Below are positions 53,080-64,000 of a stretch of 64,000 nucleotides of DNA, piece by piece. The notes below the pieces were generated by a model. The model had not been told where the DNA came from. It did not search any database and was given only the letters and a program-made list of their open reading frames with translations. Position numbers and translations under genes: made by a program. The stretch is from Podocnemis expansa (taxonomy: Eukaryota > Chordata > Testudines > Podocnemididae). Where the stretch lies: the NCBI GenBank assembly GCA_007922195.1, contig ML681971.1:23163870-23227869 (forward strand). Reading direction: 5' to 3'. How positions within the stretch are numbered: position 1 is the stretch's first letter; every line of letters starts with the position of its first letter.

Positions 53080-53560
53080 TGTCATGGAGAGAGGTAAACT
53101 TCTCCATTTTGTTACTCTAGTGCAACCACTCCTGGAATATTATATTTAAAAAAATGCAATATAATTTTCATGTACCATGACACGAGAGAGTTTTTTAACC
53201 GCATGGAAGAAGTTCAATGAAAGGCAATAGAAATGGTCAAAGGACTTGAAGGAAAATATTTGACAGAGGTATCTGTAGGTTGGCTAAGCAGTGACTAAGT
53301 TGTCTACAAATATTTAAAGGATTCATGCACCAATCTGAAACTAACAAAGGGAAAACATATGCTGAATACCCTGCAAAAATTCCTGACAAGATCATCTGTT
53401 AAGCTGTTGAATGGTCTCGCCAAGGAGGTGGTGGAAATCTACAAGTTTGGAACTTCCAAATCAAAGCTTCCCAAAGTCTGGAAATAAACTCCATTGACAA
53501 AGAGATGGAATGGATGATCCCAATAGGTATTTTCCATCTCTAACATTTGAATCAATGATT
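53080..53560 (+). mobile_element. Old CR1/L3-like LINE 3' end
   Basis: Diverged RT C-terminus and UTR. Cues are GAAATGGTCAAAGGACTTGA (cf. TKMIKGLE of CR1), AAATTCCTGACAAGATCATC, CCAAGGAGGTGGTGGAAATC and a final TCAATGATTCTGTAT. Far more decayed than the CR1 at 4049. Confidence 0.75.
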
Positions 53561-54354
53561 CTGTATATAGCGATGTGTGTAATATAATGTATGTGCTTGA
53601 GGCTGCCTAAATGTTTACAGGACAAACTCCTCTCATGTCACATTTATCACTTCTTATAACTAAATCACCTTTTGGGCTGACATGTTCCATGAGTTCTCTC
53701 TACCGGATCATGCTGCTGCTGCTGCTGTTGCTATTAAGTTTAAGCAAAATCCCTTCAGCTGTCAGACATAACATGCATGCACTGGATTTAGCATATGGTG
53801 AAAGTTGTCCAACTTGGGGACCTAAAGTTACGCATCTAAATTATCTGGGCTGAATTTCAGAATGGCTGACCACCCAGAAACACCCATTTACTTCAGCAGG
53901 ATACTTGGGGGGGGGGGTCCTTTTGTCCTGCTCATTATGTCAAGCCAAAGGCCCAGAATAAGGGACCATGAATTGATTTGGATAGAATGGGAATGAAGCA
54001 AACCTGAGTACCAGGAAGGAGTTAATAAACTTAGAACTACTGCTTGAATGACATGGGAATATCTGCCTCCTGGTTTGCCCAGCTTAGCCTGAGATGGGGA
54101 AGAGGTCTGGACATCTCCCAGGAAACTGCCTTTTTGCAAATACTGTAACTCAGTCCAATTTAGCAAACCTAAGAGTTTCCCTTAATGTTCAGGTAATGCC
54201 TAAAAGTGCTTGTAGTCTGAGGGGAGAAGGGGGGGGGGGGAATCACAGAAATCCAGCAGTAGAAACACTGAGTTATGGGTGGCTTTTGTTTCATTTTTTG
54301 CCTTGCCTAAGATTGAGGAGCTAAAGAATTTAAATTACTATGTGCTTTTTCCAG

Positions 54355-54532
54355 ACATGTATGACCAGGTGCTGAAATTTGGTGCCTACATTGTGGATGG
54401 CCTAAGAGAATATAGACAGCCAGTGCTCGTTTACATTCCACCACAAGCAGAGCTGAGAGGAGGATCCTGGGTTGTGATTGATCCTACCATTAATCCCAGA
54501 CACATGGAGATGTATGCAGACCGAGACAGCAG
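54355..54532 (+). CDS. ACACA: Acetyl-CoA carboxylase 1, internal exon (carboxyltransferase)
   Basis: 178 nt, acceptor TTTTTCCAG, donor AGCAG|GTGAAG. With the G of the previous exon it reads [19 protein letters not shown], then [19 protein letters not shown] and [15 protein letters not shown]. The [14 protein letters not shown] motif is a carboxyltransferase signature in eukaryotic ACC, in the C subdomain. [11 protein letters not shown] matches ACACA; ACACB has INPLCIEMYAD as I recall. The two final bases plus A of the next exon complete Arg. It lies after the repeat-filled 18.3-kb intron. Confidence 0.98.
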
Positions 54533-54699
54533 GTGAAGCAACTGGTAGCTTTTCTCCTTTCTGTGTATTGTACTGTTCCAAGACAAAAACACCAGCAAGC
54601 CATTATTTGGTTATAGTACAGCAGTTCTTGTGTGCTCACATGAAGGAGAGGGGTTGGTTTGGTTTCTAAGTGTACTTAACGTGAAAGAAGGGGCTGCTG

Positions 54700-54880
54700 T
54701 CAAGGGGTTACAAGAGATTGAGGCTAAGGACTCTTGGGTTGTGTTGTTCACTCAGCCATTGACTCACTCACCTTGGTCAAGTTCCTTACCTTCACTTTAC
54801 CTGCCTCCAGGATGTTGTGTGGAGGCTTCATTGGTTAATGTTGTAAAGCATTTTGAAACCCTGGCATAAAGGCTTCAATT
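54700..54880 (+). mobile_element. MIR-like SINE
   Basis: CAAGTTCCTTACCTTCACTTTACCTGCC and GTAAAGCATTTTGAAACCCTGG-like blocks lie in MIR order, plus strand. Confidence 0.65.
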
Positions 54881-56369
54881 TACCATCTAACTTTTACCCC
54901 CACAATTTTGTACTTTGAAATAAATGGGCAAGCTTTGGTGAGTGCAAATAAGTGTTGCTTTATTCTAAAATACTTAGCTACACCATTGCCTATTCAGAGA
55001 GCTATCACTCACATGTCAATAAGTGCAACCTGCATATCTGTGCCTATGGTTATTGTTCCTGGGTGTAAAATTGCAGGCACATTTGGAAGGGATTTTTAAA
55101 ATTAGGCTCTTTACAAATAAAATAAAGTGCTGGATGATTTGGAGGTGAGCAACAATACTGCCTACCAATGACTAGCATAAACAGACTACACTATGAGGAC
55201 ATAGTGCCATGTTCCTATCAGAGGAGTTTTATTTGGAGCAGTCAAGGGAAGGAGGACATACATGGGGTTACGCTACAGAAAGGAACAGCAAAACAGTTCA
55301 AACACTTGAGAGAACCTGACCATGTTAAATTTCTATTTTTAATCTTTTTCATTCGGTCAGCCATATGATATGAAAATAGCCAGGCAAATGGGAAAATAGA
55401 CTAACATCTGAAGGTGAAAATAACATTATTATTCTGGTGTGACCCCTGTTATGCAGTTCCGCAGAGGTTTATCTGTGGGTTCCACTCACAAAAGTGGGAG
55501 CAGCTGCAAATTCACTTGGAATCTTTCCTCCTTTTTAGTGTGTGTGCAGTTTTGTTTCACATTGTTTTAGAAGAGGGTGAGCATTGTTCTTTCTGTGTAT
55601 TCAGAGGCTAAATCGTTCCCCTTGCACCAAATAACCAGTTTACCCCAATAAACATTGTGTAATGGAGCAGGGAATGTAGCACAGTTCTAATTCACCCCCA
55701 AAAGTTACACAGCACTGACTGGTTTGGGCTGTGTACCTTGGAGGTGACACTTTTGTTTAGAGTGGTTGCCCAGGAGTTGCACAATTACAAGGTGGTGGGA
55801 GTTGAGCTAGAAACCTTAGGACACATTTAAGAGGCTCTATTGAATACACCCATGTACTCCCTTCCTTGTGGATCTATGAGTGTCGAGGCATTAATCCCTG
55901 TGAAAAATTGTCATGTGGCCTATTTCTCCTTCCAGATACAAAGAACTGGAATGGTTCCAAAGGGGAAATTGCTATCACTTGGCTACAGGCTTCTCCTTTG
56001 GAATTAGAGTTAGAAGAATCACACATTCTGTATGTTGTGTGTCAGAACTTTTTCCTCTAAAATCTTTTTCCTCTTTAAAATGTGAAAGGTCAGGATACTT
56101 AGGACAAAGAGAGCACTTGTAAGAATGTGCAGGCAGAGTTGTGTAAACTCCCTTCAGCATGTTTCACTTATGAAAAAGCAAGGCAAAGACCTTAATATAG
56201 ATGGCACATTGACCCCAGTTTTGATCCCTACATCCCTGAGACATTCAGGCTGATGGAGGGTTGGGTCTAGTTTGGATCCCCAAACTTATTTTGTTCTCCT
56301 ACCATTCCTCCCAATTCAGTCAATTCTGAAGTCAGTCTCTAGAAAAAAAGAGGCTATTAGATAGTCTTG

Positions 56370-56530
56370 TAGTCTAGAACTAGGAGTTTGGGGTCTTTTC
56401 TGACTTTGCCAGAGGCTCTCCCTTGGACAAGTCACTTAATCTTTCAATTTTCCTCTCTGTAGCAAACCTTATAAGTGGCCATGAGACATAACTAATTGTT
56501 GTTTATAACAGGCTTTGAGATCCAGTGATG
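56370..56530 (+). mobile_element. MIR-like SINE
   Basis: Contains TTTGCCAGAGGCTCTCCCTT, GACAAGTCACTTAATCTTTC, TCCTCTCTGTAGC and a GGCTTTGAGATCC end, matching the MIR core and 3' part. Confidence 0.75.
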
Positions 56531-56823
56531 GCAGATGTGTTGAGTATAAAATGTTGTCATCATCATTTAATCCTTTTGGTCACGTTAACCTACTACACAT
56601 TTCAGTGCCTTTGCCTGAGAATCCCACTCAGAAGGATGTATCCAACAAGAACAGCCCTTCATATCTTACAGGTGCAGTTCCACCCCTTTCTTCACTTCCG
56701 ACCAGCTCAGTCAGATGTTGAAAAGAGCCTCATAAACCCCTCCAAGACAAAATCTCTTAGTTATGTACCACTTAGCTCATATCCCTGCAGCATATGGATG
56801 GAGGGCAACATATTCCAACAGAG

Positions 56824-57004
56824 CAGAGGGCTCAAACTCATAGGCCGCGTGTGGCCCCTAGAGCTATTTCCTGCAGCCCATAATGACATGATCATTCCTG
56901 ATATTTGCAATATCATTGTATGAAAAGGTTTCAGTGGTGTGGCCCTCAGGCTGATGTACTAGTCCTCATGCGGTCCTCATGGTGGTTTGAGTTTGAGACC
57001 CCTG
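56824..57004. mobile_element. hAT-like MITE (CAGAGGGCTCAAACTC family)
   Basis: Left end CAGAGGGCTCAAACTCA and right end GTTTGAGTTTGAGACCCCTG are inverted. The flanks caacagag and cagtagtg agree at only 5 of 8, so the insertion is old. The interior has TGTGGCCCCTAGAGC. Confidence 0.75.
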
Positions 57005-57952
57005 CAGTAGTGTTCCCAGCTGTATTGTGTGGTGACAGCTGTGCATGTTGAGAACACACGGAGTAATTGACATGGCAAGGTACCTGTGCCAGTGCTATGG
57101 CTGTACCCTGTGGTGCCAGCACAAGTGTGGACTTGCTGCTTCTGCGGCTTTGCTGTATGTGAGAATTAAGGACTTTGCTTAACAGTGTGGAATTTAGTGA
57201 ACTGGAGTTGCTCTGCAAAAGCTTATTTTGCAGGGACAGCTGGTGATCATAGCCATGCTGAAGCTCTGCTGTACTGTTGTTCTAATGCATCCCCCTCAAC
57301 CTCTTCTACTCCTTAGATGCTTTCCATGGTAGTGGCTGGAATTAGGGGAGCAGGAGATGCTGTTGCCACATTCCCTGGCTTAAAGTGGTTTCCATTATAT
57401 ACAGGGTTTACAGTTTGGTTCAATAGTTCTTGCCCCCCCCCCGGGGGGGGTGGAATTCTTCCAGTCCTGCTGCTCTTCATTTACCTTTCTTTTCCCTTCT
57501 CTCACTCTTTTACACTTGAAGTAACATGACTACTGTCTTCCTTTTCAGGCCTAGGTTCCAAATAGTAAATTCCTATGTCTTCAACTTGGGAAGCAGGCAG
57601 CTTCTCTAATAAAAATTTATTTTATTTTTATTTTATTTTGGGTCAACAAGACATTTTCTTAAAACTTAACTGTGAAAGGGGCTTATGTCAAAAGGAGCTA
57701 CTGGAGTTCCAAATGTTGTTGTTCATGTGTACCAAATTTCACTGAATAAATAGTAGATTGATATGTTTCTATAAGGCCTCATGGATATCCTGTGTACATT
57801 CTATTTGGTGCTAGGTAAATAATAGTTAAAATTATTTCCTTTTTCTCTTTTTAAGTACTTCTTAAGCAACAAATTGTATCAATCCATTCTGTGATTTGCA
57901 GTGACTTGGAAAGTGTCTTGTCTTTTTTTTTCTTTTTCCCATTACTGATCAG

Positions 57953-58065
57953 AGGAGGAGTTCTGGAGCCAGAAGGGACAGTTGAAATCAAATTCCGCAG
58001 GAAAGATTTGGTGAAAACAATGAGACGTGTGGATCCAGTCTATAGTCGTTTGGCAGAGCGATTAG
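57953..58065 (+). CDS. ACACA: Acetyl-CoA carboxylase 1, internal exon (end of carboxyltransferase)
   Basis: 113 nt: one base completing Arg, 37 codons, then one base; acceptor TTACTGATCAG, donor TTAG|GTATGT. It encodes [19 protein letters not shown], then [32 protein letters not shown] is near-invariant in vertebrate [15 protein letters not shown] matches ACACA (ACACB has LIKSMRRIDPAY). The next exon is not seen before the end of the window, so the downstream intron is at least 5.9 kb. Confidence 0.98.
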
Positions 58066-60709
58066 GTATGTCTGGACTATTGTATACTGGCATGTTAGTG
58101 ATGCATTCAGCAAATGTCTAATGAATGTGTTTGTGAACCTTCAAAAGGGGGCAATAAGGCATTTTGTCAAATTCATGATCATTTTTATTTGTCTTTCAAC
58201 TAGAGAGGAAAACAAGATGAGAAGCTTTGTGCGTTTGCTTAGAATGATCTTTTTTATTCTTACATAATCTTCAGCATTTAATATATTTATAGTGTCTTTT
58301 AAAAGCAATTAATTTTTCTTTTAAATAATTGATGGGCTTTACAACATACAACTACGAAAGTGTCTTGACACTGGGATTCCTTTGCCAAGTATGTTCAGCT
58401 CATGCAAAACCCAGTAGGTCATCCTCAGCATGTGTGAAGCTAGCATAACTTAGTCTCCAGTTCAGCATATTTGTGACTTTTGGGTTAAACCCAGTGTCGT
58501 GGCCTGTTTTTAAACTCTGGTGATCACAGCTACCTACACATGTCCCCTCTGCAGTTGTAACCAGATTAAACAAATATTCTTCACCTCTTATTTCAAATGT
58601 TACATTACTTTGGTATCTTGTGATCACTTACTTAAATGTGTAAGTGGTAAAAATACTTTTCATTTCAAATTATCCCAATCAACTATTCAGCAATATCAGC
58701 TTAATATCAGATGCATCCTCTTGCTGTCAGGGGAGTGGGCTCCTTTTAAATGGTTCTTTACCATCTTTTACTATTACTATCTACTCTTCAAAACCCATTT
58801 TTCATGTCCAGAATTTACTATTATATTTTAGGAATGGAGGAAGCATTCCCTGTACAATGGTTTGCATGATTATTTAAATGTTGGGGTCTGAAAGGTGCTC
58901 TGTAGACATGGGAGAAATTGTTGCTTTCAGTGCTATTATATTTTACTATATTTTAAATTTATAACACAATGACTGTTTATAGACCACAGCCATTCTGATA
59001 TGTCTTTGGAAGAGAATAATACCTGAGAAGGATCACTATCTAAATTAAAAACCACACCATTTGTCACCTCCCACAAAAAAAACCAAACCAAAACAAAAAA
59101 CAAAACACCTGTGCCATTGTTACAAAGGACATTCTAACTTATTTAAAAATGAAAAAATAAAAAATCTCATTTAATTTCCCTTCACTGTGCTATTTTTTTC
59201 CTGCATTTCTTTCTGCTGGGAGAGAATAGTAGCCACTTCCACTTCGAATGTTTGTTGAAATAAACAGGTTTCATAGGATTGGAAGCAAATTTCTAATGTT
59301 CTCAGGTTAGGTAAAAGCTTATTTTCCCCAGCTCCAAGTTTTGGGCTACATTTGACTTGACAGTGTGCCTTTAGTGACACACAGATAAACCTTATGGCAA
59401 CCAATCTTGGGAACCTAACAGAGTCCAAGTGTATGCACACCTGAAGTGCTTTACACTGCTCAGTTATAACGCTGCTGCTTAATTCTTAACCCAGTCAGTC
59501 AAGGCAGGATTCATAGTGACACAACCAGGAGGTGATTTTCTCGACCTTCTTGTGCTCAGTGGAAGAGCTGCCCCTCTGGTTTGAGGATCTCTAGACTTGA
59601 GAAGAAGGGGAAAATAGATGTGTGTGTGGTTAGAGGAGAGTATGCTGTGAACAGTCAGCACTTGTGCATGCAGATAAATGACATTGCTGCAGGAGCACCA
59701 TTTTGAGGATATTTACCACAGCAACACCAGGAAAGGTCTTACTCCTTTTCAGATTTAAAAAAAACAAAACAAAAAACTGGAAGATGGTATGTTCCATGAC
59801 ACTAGCAAATTGGTCCAGCTCCAACTGTGTATAGACACTAGCCTTGGACAAAGAGGGCTCTTTGGTTTTTAATTTTGTAGCAGCAGGGGAAAAAGCAAAT
59901 GTCATTTTATTTCTTGCCCTTATAAATTTACTGTTGTGTGTCTCGTATACAATGATGTGGGTTACACTGAACTCAAGCACTGAATCCCATCCATTCCATC
60001 AGATGCTATTAGAAAACAACCCTAAATCATATTGGGTGTAACCTCTGCACCATTCTCTTTTTGACAGGAAGGAAAAGGGCAAGCATTATTCTACAGTCCC
60101 TGTAAAATCCAAAGCCAGATTGTGTGTGTCTTTGGGGGGTGGAGATGGGGTGTTCTTTTTCCCCTTTCTCTGAACAGGATAAATACTCTATACACTTTAA
60201 TTAAACTGACTGTAGCGGGAGAGCAAGTCGCTTACAACTGTACATACAGAGAGCCCTAAAAGCTTCAGTCACTGATAAGCATCTCACTTAAATGGCTCTT
60301 AATTGCTCCCAACATTGGGTGATCATTGCTGATTCCCTACAATAGCAGGAAAGCCAAGATTGCAGGACACAGCAACTTGCATAATTTCTTTTGCTGGTTT
60401 TCTTTCTGGCCAATTTAAAATTTGTCAAAGTCGGTCTTCTTCTGGATCACTGCCCTTTGATATTTCGCGCACTCCATTTGCCACAAACAAGCCGCGGGGC
60501 CGCAGTTCATGCTGACTCCAGCAGAAGCAGAGAAAGCTCCATTTATCTTACACTGCCTGCTGAATTCTTACTCATTAACTGGGGGTTCATTGCCTCTTTT
60601 TAACCCCTGAATGGCTGTCGTCATTTCTATGGAGCTGCTGAGTAGTGGGAAAGAGGGAGGTCTTCATATACACATCTTGTGCAGCGGTGTGGGTAAATAG
60701 CCTAGCGAG

Positions 60710-60999
60710 TAGGGTTACTAGATCCCAAAGCATGGAAAGGAGGACAGGGAAGAACAAAAAGGAGGACATTGGAGGGCACGTGGAGAAAATGTAGTATTAA
60801 TGTAATATTCTTCTGGTTTTAGGGAGCCCTGGAACACTTCCCCCTAAAAATAGGGTGTTCTGGCGCATTGTAGCATACTTGAACCCCTGTAAGTAAAAAG
60901 CCAGACAAAATCATGTATTTTTAAAATGCCTGCTGGATGGAGGATGTGAAGGTAAAAAGGAGGACATGTCCTCCTTTTGCCTGACATCTGGTAATCCTA
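60710..60999. mobile_element. hAT-type transposon (TAGGGTTAC family)
   Basis: Left end TAGGGTTACTAGAT and right end ATCTGGTAATCCTA are inverted. The flanks ctagcgag (60702-60709) and ctagtgag (61000-61007) agree at 7 of 8. It encloses part of the CTAAAAATAG/TTGAACCCCTG module known from 18109-18889. AAAGGAGGACA occurs near both ends. Confidence 0.88.
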
Positions 61000-61293
61000 C
61001 TAGTGAGGGACATTTCTCTGTTCATCCCAGGACTTTCAAACAGTGGATTTGGACTTGCACCATGGGATGGGGGGGATGTGACTGGGACAATGACACAAGT
61101 ACAGGGAAGTATGACAGATACTGAAGAATTTGACATAAATCTGCTCATTGTCAATTTTCTAGCACATCACTAAATTCTTCATTAATTCAGTGTTTTATTA
61201 AAATGCCAGTCAGTGTTACACTATATTATGTGACACCATATGCACAGAGCAATGGACAGAGATAAAAGGGGAATGACGGTCTTGACTCTAGAA

Positions 61294-61605
61294 CAGTGGT
61301 TCCCAACTTGTGGTCCATGGACCACTGGTGGTCCATGAGGGTACTGCATGTGGTCCATGGGTGTGGGGGGGGGAGATAATTACTGCAGGTGAAGGTACTG
61401 TGATGAGTGCAATACGTTTGTGAATGTGTATAATAAATTGTTAGAAATAGCTGTCGTTTTAATACCTGCTCGATATACAAGTTTGACTCCCATCAGTCAT
61501 AGGCTATGTTAAACAAGCTGTTTTAAACTTTTTTATGTGGTGGTCTGCGAAAGCTTTGAGTGACAATGTAGTGGTCTGCATAAAGAAAGAGGTTGGGAAC
61601 TGCTA
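61294..61605. mobile_element. hAT-type MITE (CAGTGGTTCCCAAC family)
   Basis: Left end CAGTGGTTCCCAACTTG and right end GGTTGGGAACTGCTA are inverted apart from the last bases. The flanks are a perfect 8-bp duplication ctctagaa (61286-61293 and 61606-61613). The interior repeats GGTCCATGG-type words. Confidence 0.92.
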
Positions 61606-62999
61606 CTCTAGAATGATTTGGCTCTCTAGAAAGCATGAATGGACATGGGGAGCTATGAATACATAGAAATGTACAAACAGTGTAAGCGGGAGTCCTATTG
61701 GCTGCACTTCAGAAGAATGTAGGTTTGTTGTATATTTGGAATACAGGTCTGCTGCATATTTGGGTTTTGACGGTTAGCTTTAGGAGTGAAACAAACATTA
61801 CAGAAAATAACTTTGTCATGCAGCATATTCTATATTACCATAGGGACGCTGTGATACAAGCAATAGGCTTAGTCCCATTTTAATGGAAGGTAATGGCAAA
61901 ATGGCTTCCATAGAAGCAGTACCTGACCCTAAATTATTCCCATGTATCTTAGCCAAATGTTTTGTCTCGTGTTGTGTTGGAAAGATCTTTTATTAGTTGA
62001 GTATGATCTCACCATGAGCAGATTTTAGAATAAGATGAACATCATCTTTAGTTTGTCTGTTATAATAAATATCCGAATGTCAGTGTGTTTGGTTATATGA
62101 TTTTGTACCTAGTTGTACTCTCGTGTGTGTGTGTGTTTGAGAGGGTAGACACACATTGATATCAAACGTTCTAATTTGCGTTGTGCATTCGTGATGTAAA
62201 ATGTAACATGTCACAATGTTACATGTGCTGCCATGGTAGCAAAGAAGCAAACGACATTTATCTTCCTGAGCCTGTTTTTGCACACGTTCAATTGTATCTG
62301 GTGCTTAGTTGGGGAAGAAACCATGAAAATTTGAAAGTTTACTTGAAGGGTATGAACTACCAAAGAGAAATTTTAGCAGACCAAGGAACTTTTGCAAAAA
62401 ATGTTGTAATTAAAGAGCTATTAATTGATTTAAAATAAGTATTTCCTAAATTCACCTTTGATTTTCCACTATCATTTTTGACAGGTTACAGCTAATATAA
62501 TACTTTGTATATAGAGTTGGATTAGGGATAGTTCAGGAAGATTGTGCCAACCTCAATAGAGCAAAATAAACTTTTCACAGACACAAAAGCAGTAAACAGT
62601 AGCATACCACTTCAGGAGATGTCACTTCCAATTTTGACCAGTCTATCATTGTGACTTGTGACTGATTTCTCATCTTCATTTGCTGAAGATGGTTCCAAAT
62701 CCATCTTGAATCCCCAACTAACAAAAGCTTAGCTGGTTTCACCTATTTTAGATTAGCAGTGGCTGTGCATAAATTAAGCCAGAGCAGTTCATTTTCAGCA
62801 GTAAATTCAGATCCCAGCAATATCAGATGTTGATTTCTTTGCATCATATATACAACTATTACATTTTTCTTTTGTTTTCTGGAATGGCTCAAAAATACCA
62901 CCACGTGACCTATTGGTCAGTCTGCATGTGTCCGGAAAATCAGACAATAGTCAAAAGTCAGGTGGTGACCATTTTGTAGAAAATAGATTCACAAAACTA

Positions 63000-63600
63000 T
63001 CAGGCTGGAAGAGACCTCCAGTGGTGGAAATTTCACAATTTATGTTGATAACTTATTATAGTACTTAGCCATTCTTGTCATTAGAAAGATTTTCCCAATA
63101 CCTAACCTAAATCTCCCTTGCTGCACATTAAGCTGATCATGTCTTGTCCTATCTTCTAGTGGAAGTGGAGAATAATTGATTGTTTTCCTCTTTGCAACAG
63201 CCTGTAACACATTTAAAGACTGCTTTCAGGTTTCCCCTCAGTCTTCTTTTCTCATCACACACAGTTTTAACCTTTCCTCATAGATCAGTTTTCTAAACCT
63301 TTTATGATTCATGTGTGTTGCTCTAGTCTGGACTCTCCCCAGTTTGCCCACATCTTTCTTCAAGCATGGCACTCAGAAGTGGACAGTGTTGACTAAGGCC
63401 TCATCCTAGCCAGCTAGAGCACAACTTTTGCCTCCTGTGACACTCCTGTTAATACATCCCAGAATATTAGTCTTTTTCACAACAGCATCACACTGTTGGT
63501 GCATGTCCAATGTATGATCCCCTCTATCCCCCAAGTTCATTTCATCCATTCTGGTGCCTAGCCAATTACTCTCCATTTTGGATTTGTGCATTTGGATTGA
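63000..63600 (-). mobile_element. Old CR1-like LINE, minus strand
   Basis: Minus-strand reading gives KKTNILGCINRSVT (about 63470-63430), the CR1 RT C-terminal block, then sequence equivalent to a CR1 3' UTR with AGGTCTCTTCCAGCCTG at about 63002-63018. Strongly decayed. Confidence 0.8.
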
Positions 63601-64000
63601 ACCTGTTCACTAATAATGTGCTTTTGAGAAACAAAAGGAGCAATGGAAGAGCATAAATCTCATTTCTGGGAACTCACCAGGCAGGTTTACAACCCCCTAT
63701 GCTTAACAATCCAACTCCTTATTGTCAGCTTAATTTTTAAGTGGACTCCTATGGCATGTGTGAATCCCTTATGCTTAACAATCTTTCCCACTTTGTTTTT
63801 AGCTCAGATACTTCAGTTACCTTCTCCAGACCAAAGGAGGGACTCTGTGTCACTTGAAAATCTGTCCCTTCCACCAATAGATTAGGTCCAATAAAAGATT
63901 CTACCTCACTTTTCTTGTTCTTCTGTAAAGGTTTTTCTATAATTCTTCTTCCATGTTCTATTTAATCAAAATACCAATTATTTTCCTGAGCAGTAGTAAA

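Larger units (their letters stand above)
51455..54354 (+). other. 3' part of the 18.3-kb ACACA intron
   Basis: No gene. It contains two hAT-like elements (51684-52141 and 52588-52787), a MIR-like SINE (52790-52990), an old CR1 3' end (53080-53560) and a short CTG run (53711-53729). The acceptor TTTTTCCAG ends at 54354. Confidence 0.6.
54533..57952 (+). other. ACACA intron (3.4 kb)
   Basis: GTGAAG donor and TTACTGATCAG acceptor. It contains two MIR-like SINEs (54700-54880 and 56370-56530), a MITE (56824-57004) and a perfect C/G palindrome at 57430-57450. No other gene seen. Confidence 0.6.
58066..64000 (+). other. ACACA intron downstream of the last exon in the window
   Basis: No exon or RNA gene seen. 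It contains two hAT-like elements (60710-60999 and 61294-61605), a (TG)n run at about 62123-62138 and a minus-strand CR1 relic (63000-63600). The stretch 60170-60600 lacks known repeats and holds a small CpG cluster (60465-60505). Confidence 0.55.

Noticed and set aside
57430..57450. C-run/G-run palindrome as a possible functional hairpin
   Set aside because: A simple-sequence palindrome in an intron; could also be a sequencing or assembly error at a homopolymer.
1..64000. CRISPR arrays, operons, prokaryotic signals
   Set aside because: Spliced exons, SINEs and LINEs show a vertebrate nuclear genome; no spaced direct repeats of CRISPR type were seen.

Overview
The window looks like a piece of a reptile nuclear genome, most likely a turtle. 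The reasons are AT-rich introns, CR1 LINEs with the typical octamer tail, DIRS-type tyrosine-recombinase retrotransposons, a Penelope-like element, many short hAT-type DNA transposons and old MIR-like SINEs. Crocodilian or another sauropsid cannot be excluded from sequence alone.

The only host gene I can support is ACACA (acetyl-CoA carboxylase 1), on the + strand. Seven consecutive internal coding exons (27242-27385, 28114-28234, 32569-32665, 35085-35181, 35961-36096, 54355-54532, 57953-58065) give 886 nt (295 complete codons plus one base) of the carboxyltransferase domain. All have AG/GT borders and matching phases. Upstream and downstream exons lie outside the window, so 1-27241 and 58066-64000 are parts of flanking introns.

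Layout. 1-3597: minus-strand DIRS element A (gag, RT, part of RNase H), running off the left edge. 3607-9597: plus-strand DIRS-type element B, lacking its left end and split by two CR1 copies, one with a 605-codon open RT frame. 9598-12058: intron with a CR1 tail. 12059-17830: DIRS-type element C, with both ends and its internal complementary region, and an hAT copy inside its gag zinc knuckle. 17831-27241: intron with several hAT elements, a Penelope-derived hairpin and a 100-N assembly gap. 27242-36096: five ACACA exons with short to medium introns. 36097-54354: an 18.3-kb intron holding a Penelope-like element broken by two hAT copies (40373-43272), a decayed CR1, and a complete but mutated DIRS element D (about 45665-51454). 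54355-64000: two more exons and flanking intron with MITEs, SINEs and a minus-strand CR1 relic.

The most notable signals are the terminal-repeat logic of the DIRS elements (internal regions that predict both termini), two DIRS-like elements with gag but no recognisable RT, RNase H or recombinase, a set of hAT insertions dated by nesting and marked by 8-bp duplications, and an hAT-borne module that scatters perfect MEF2-type decamers through the ACACA introns. I found no clearly new protein-coding system.
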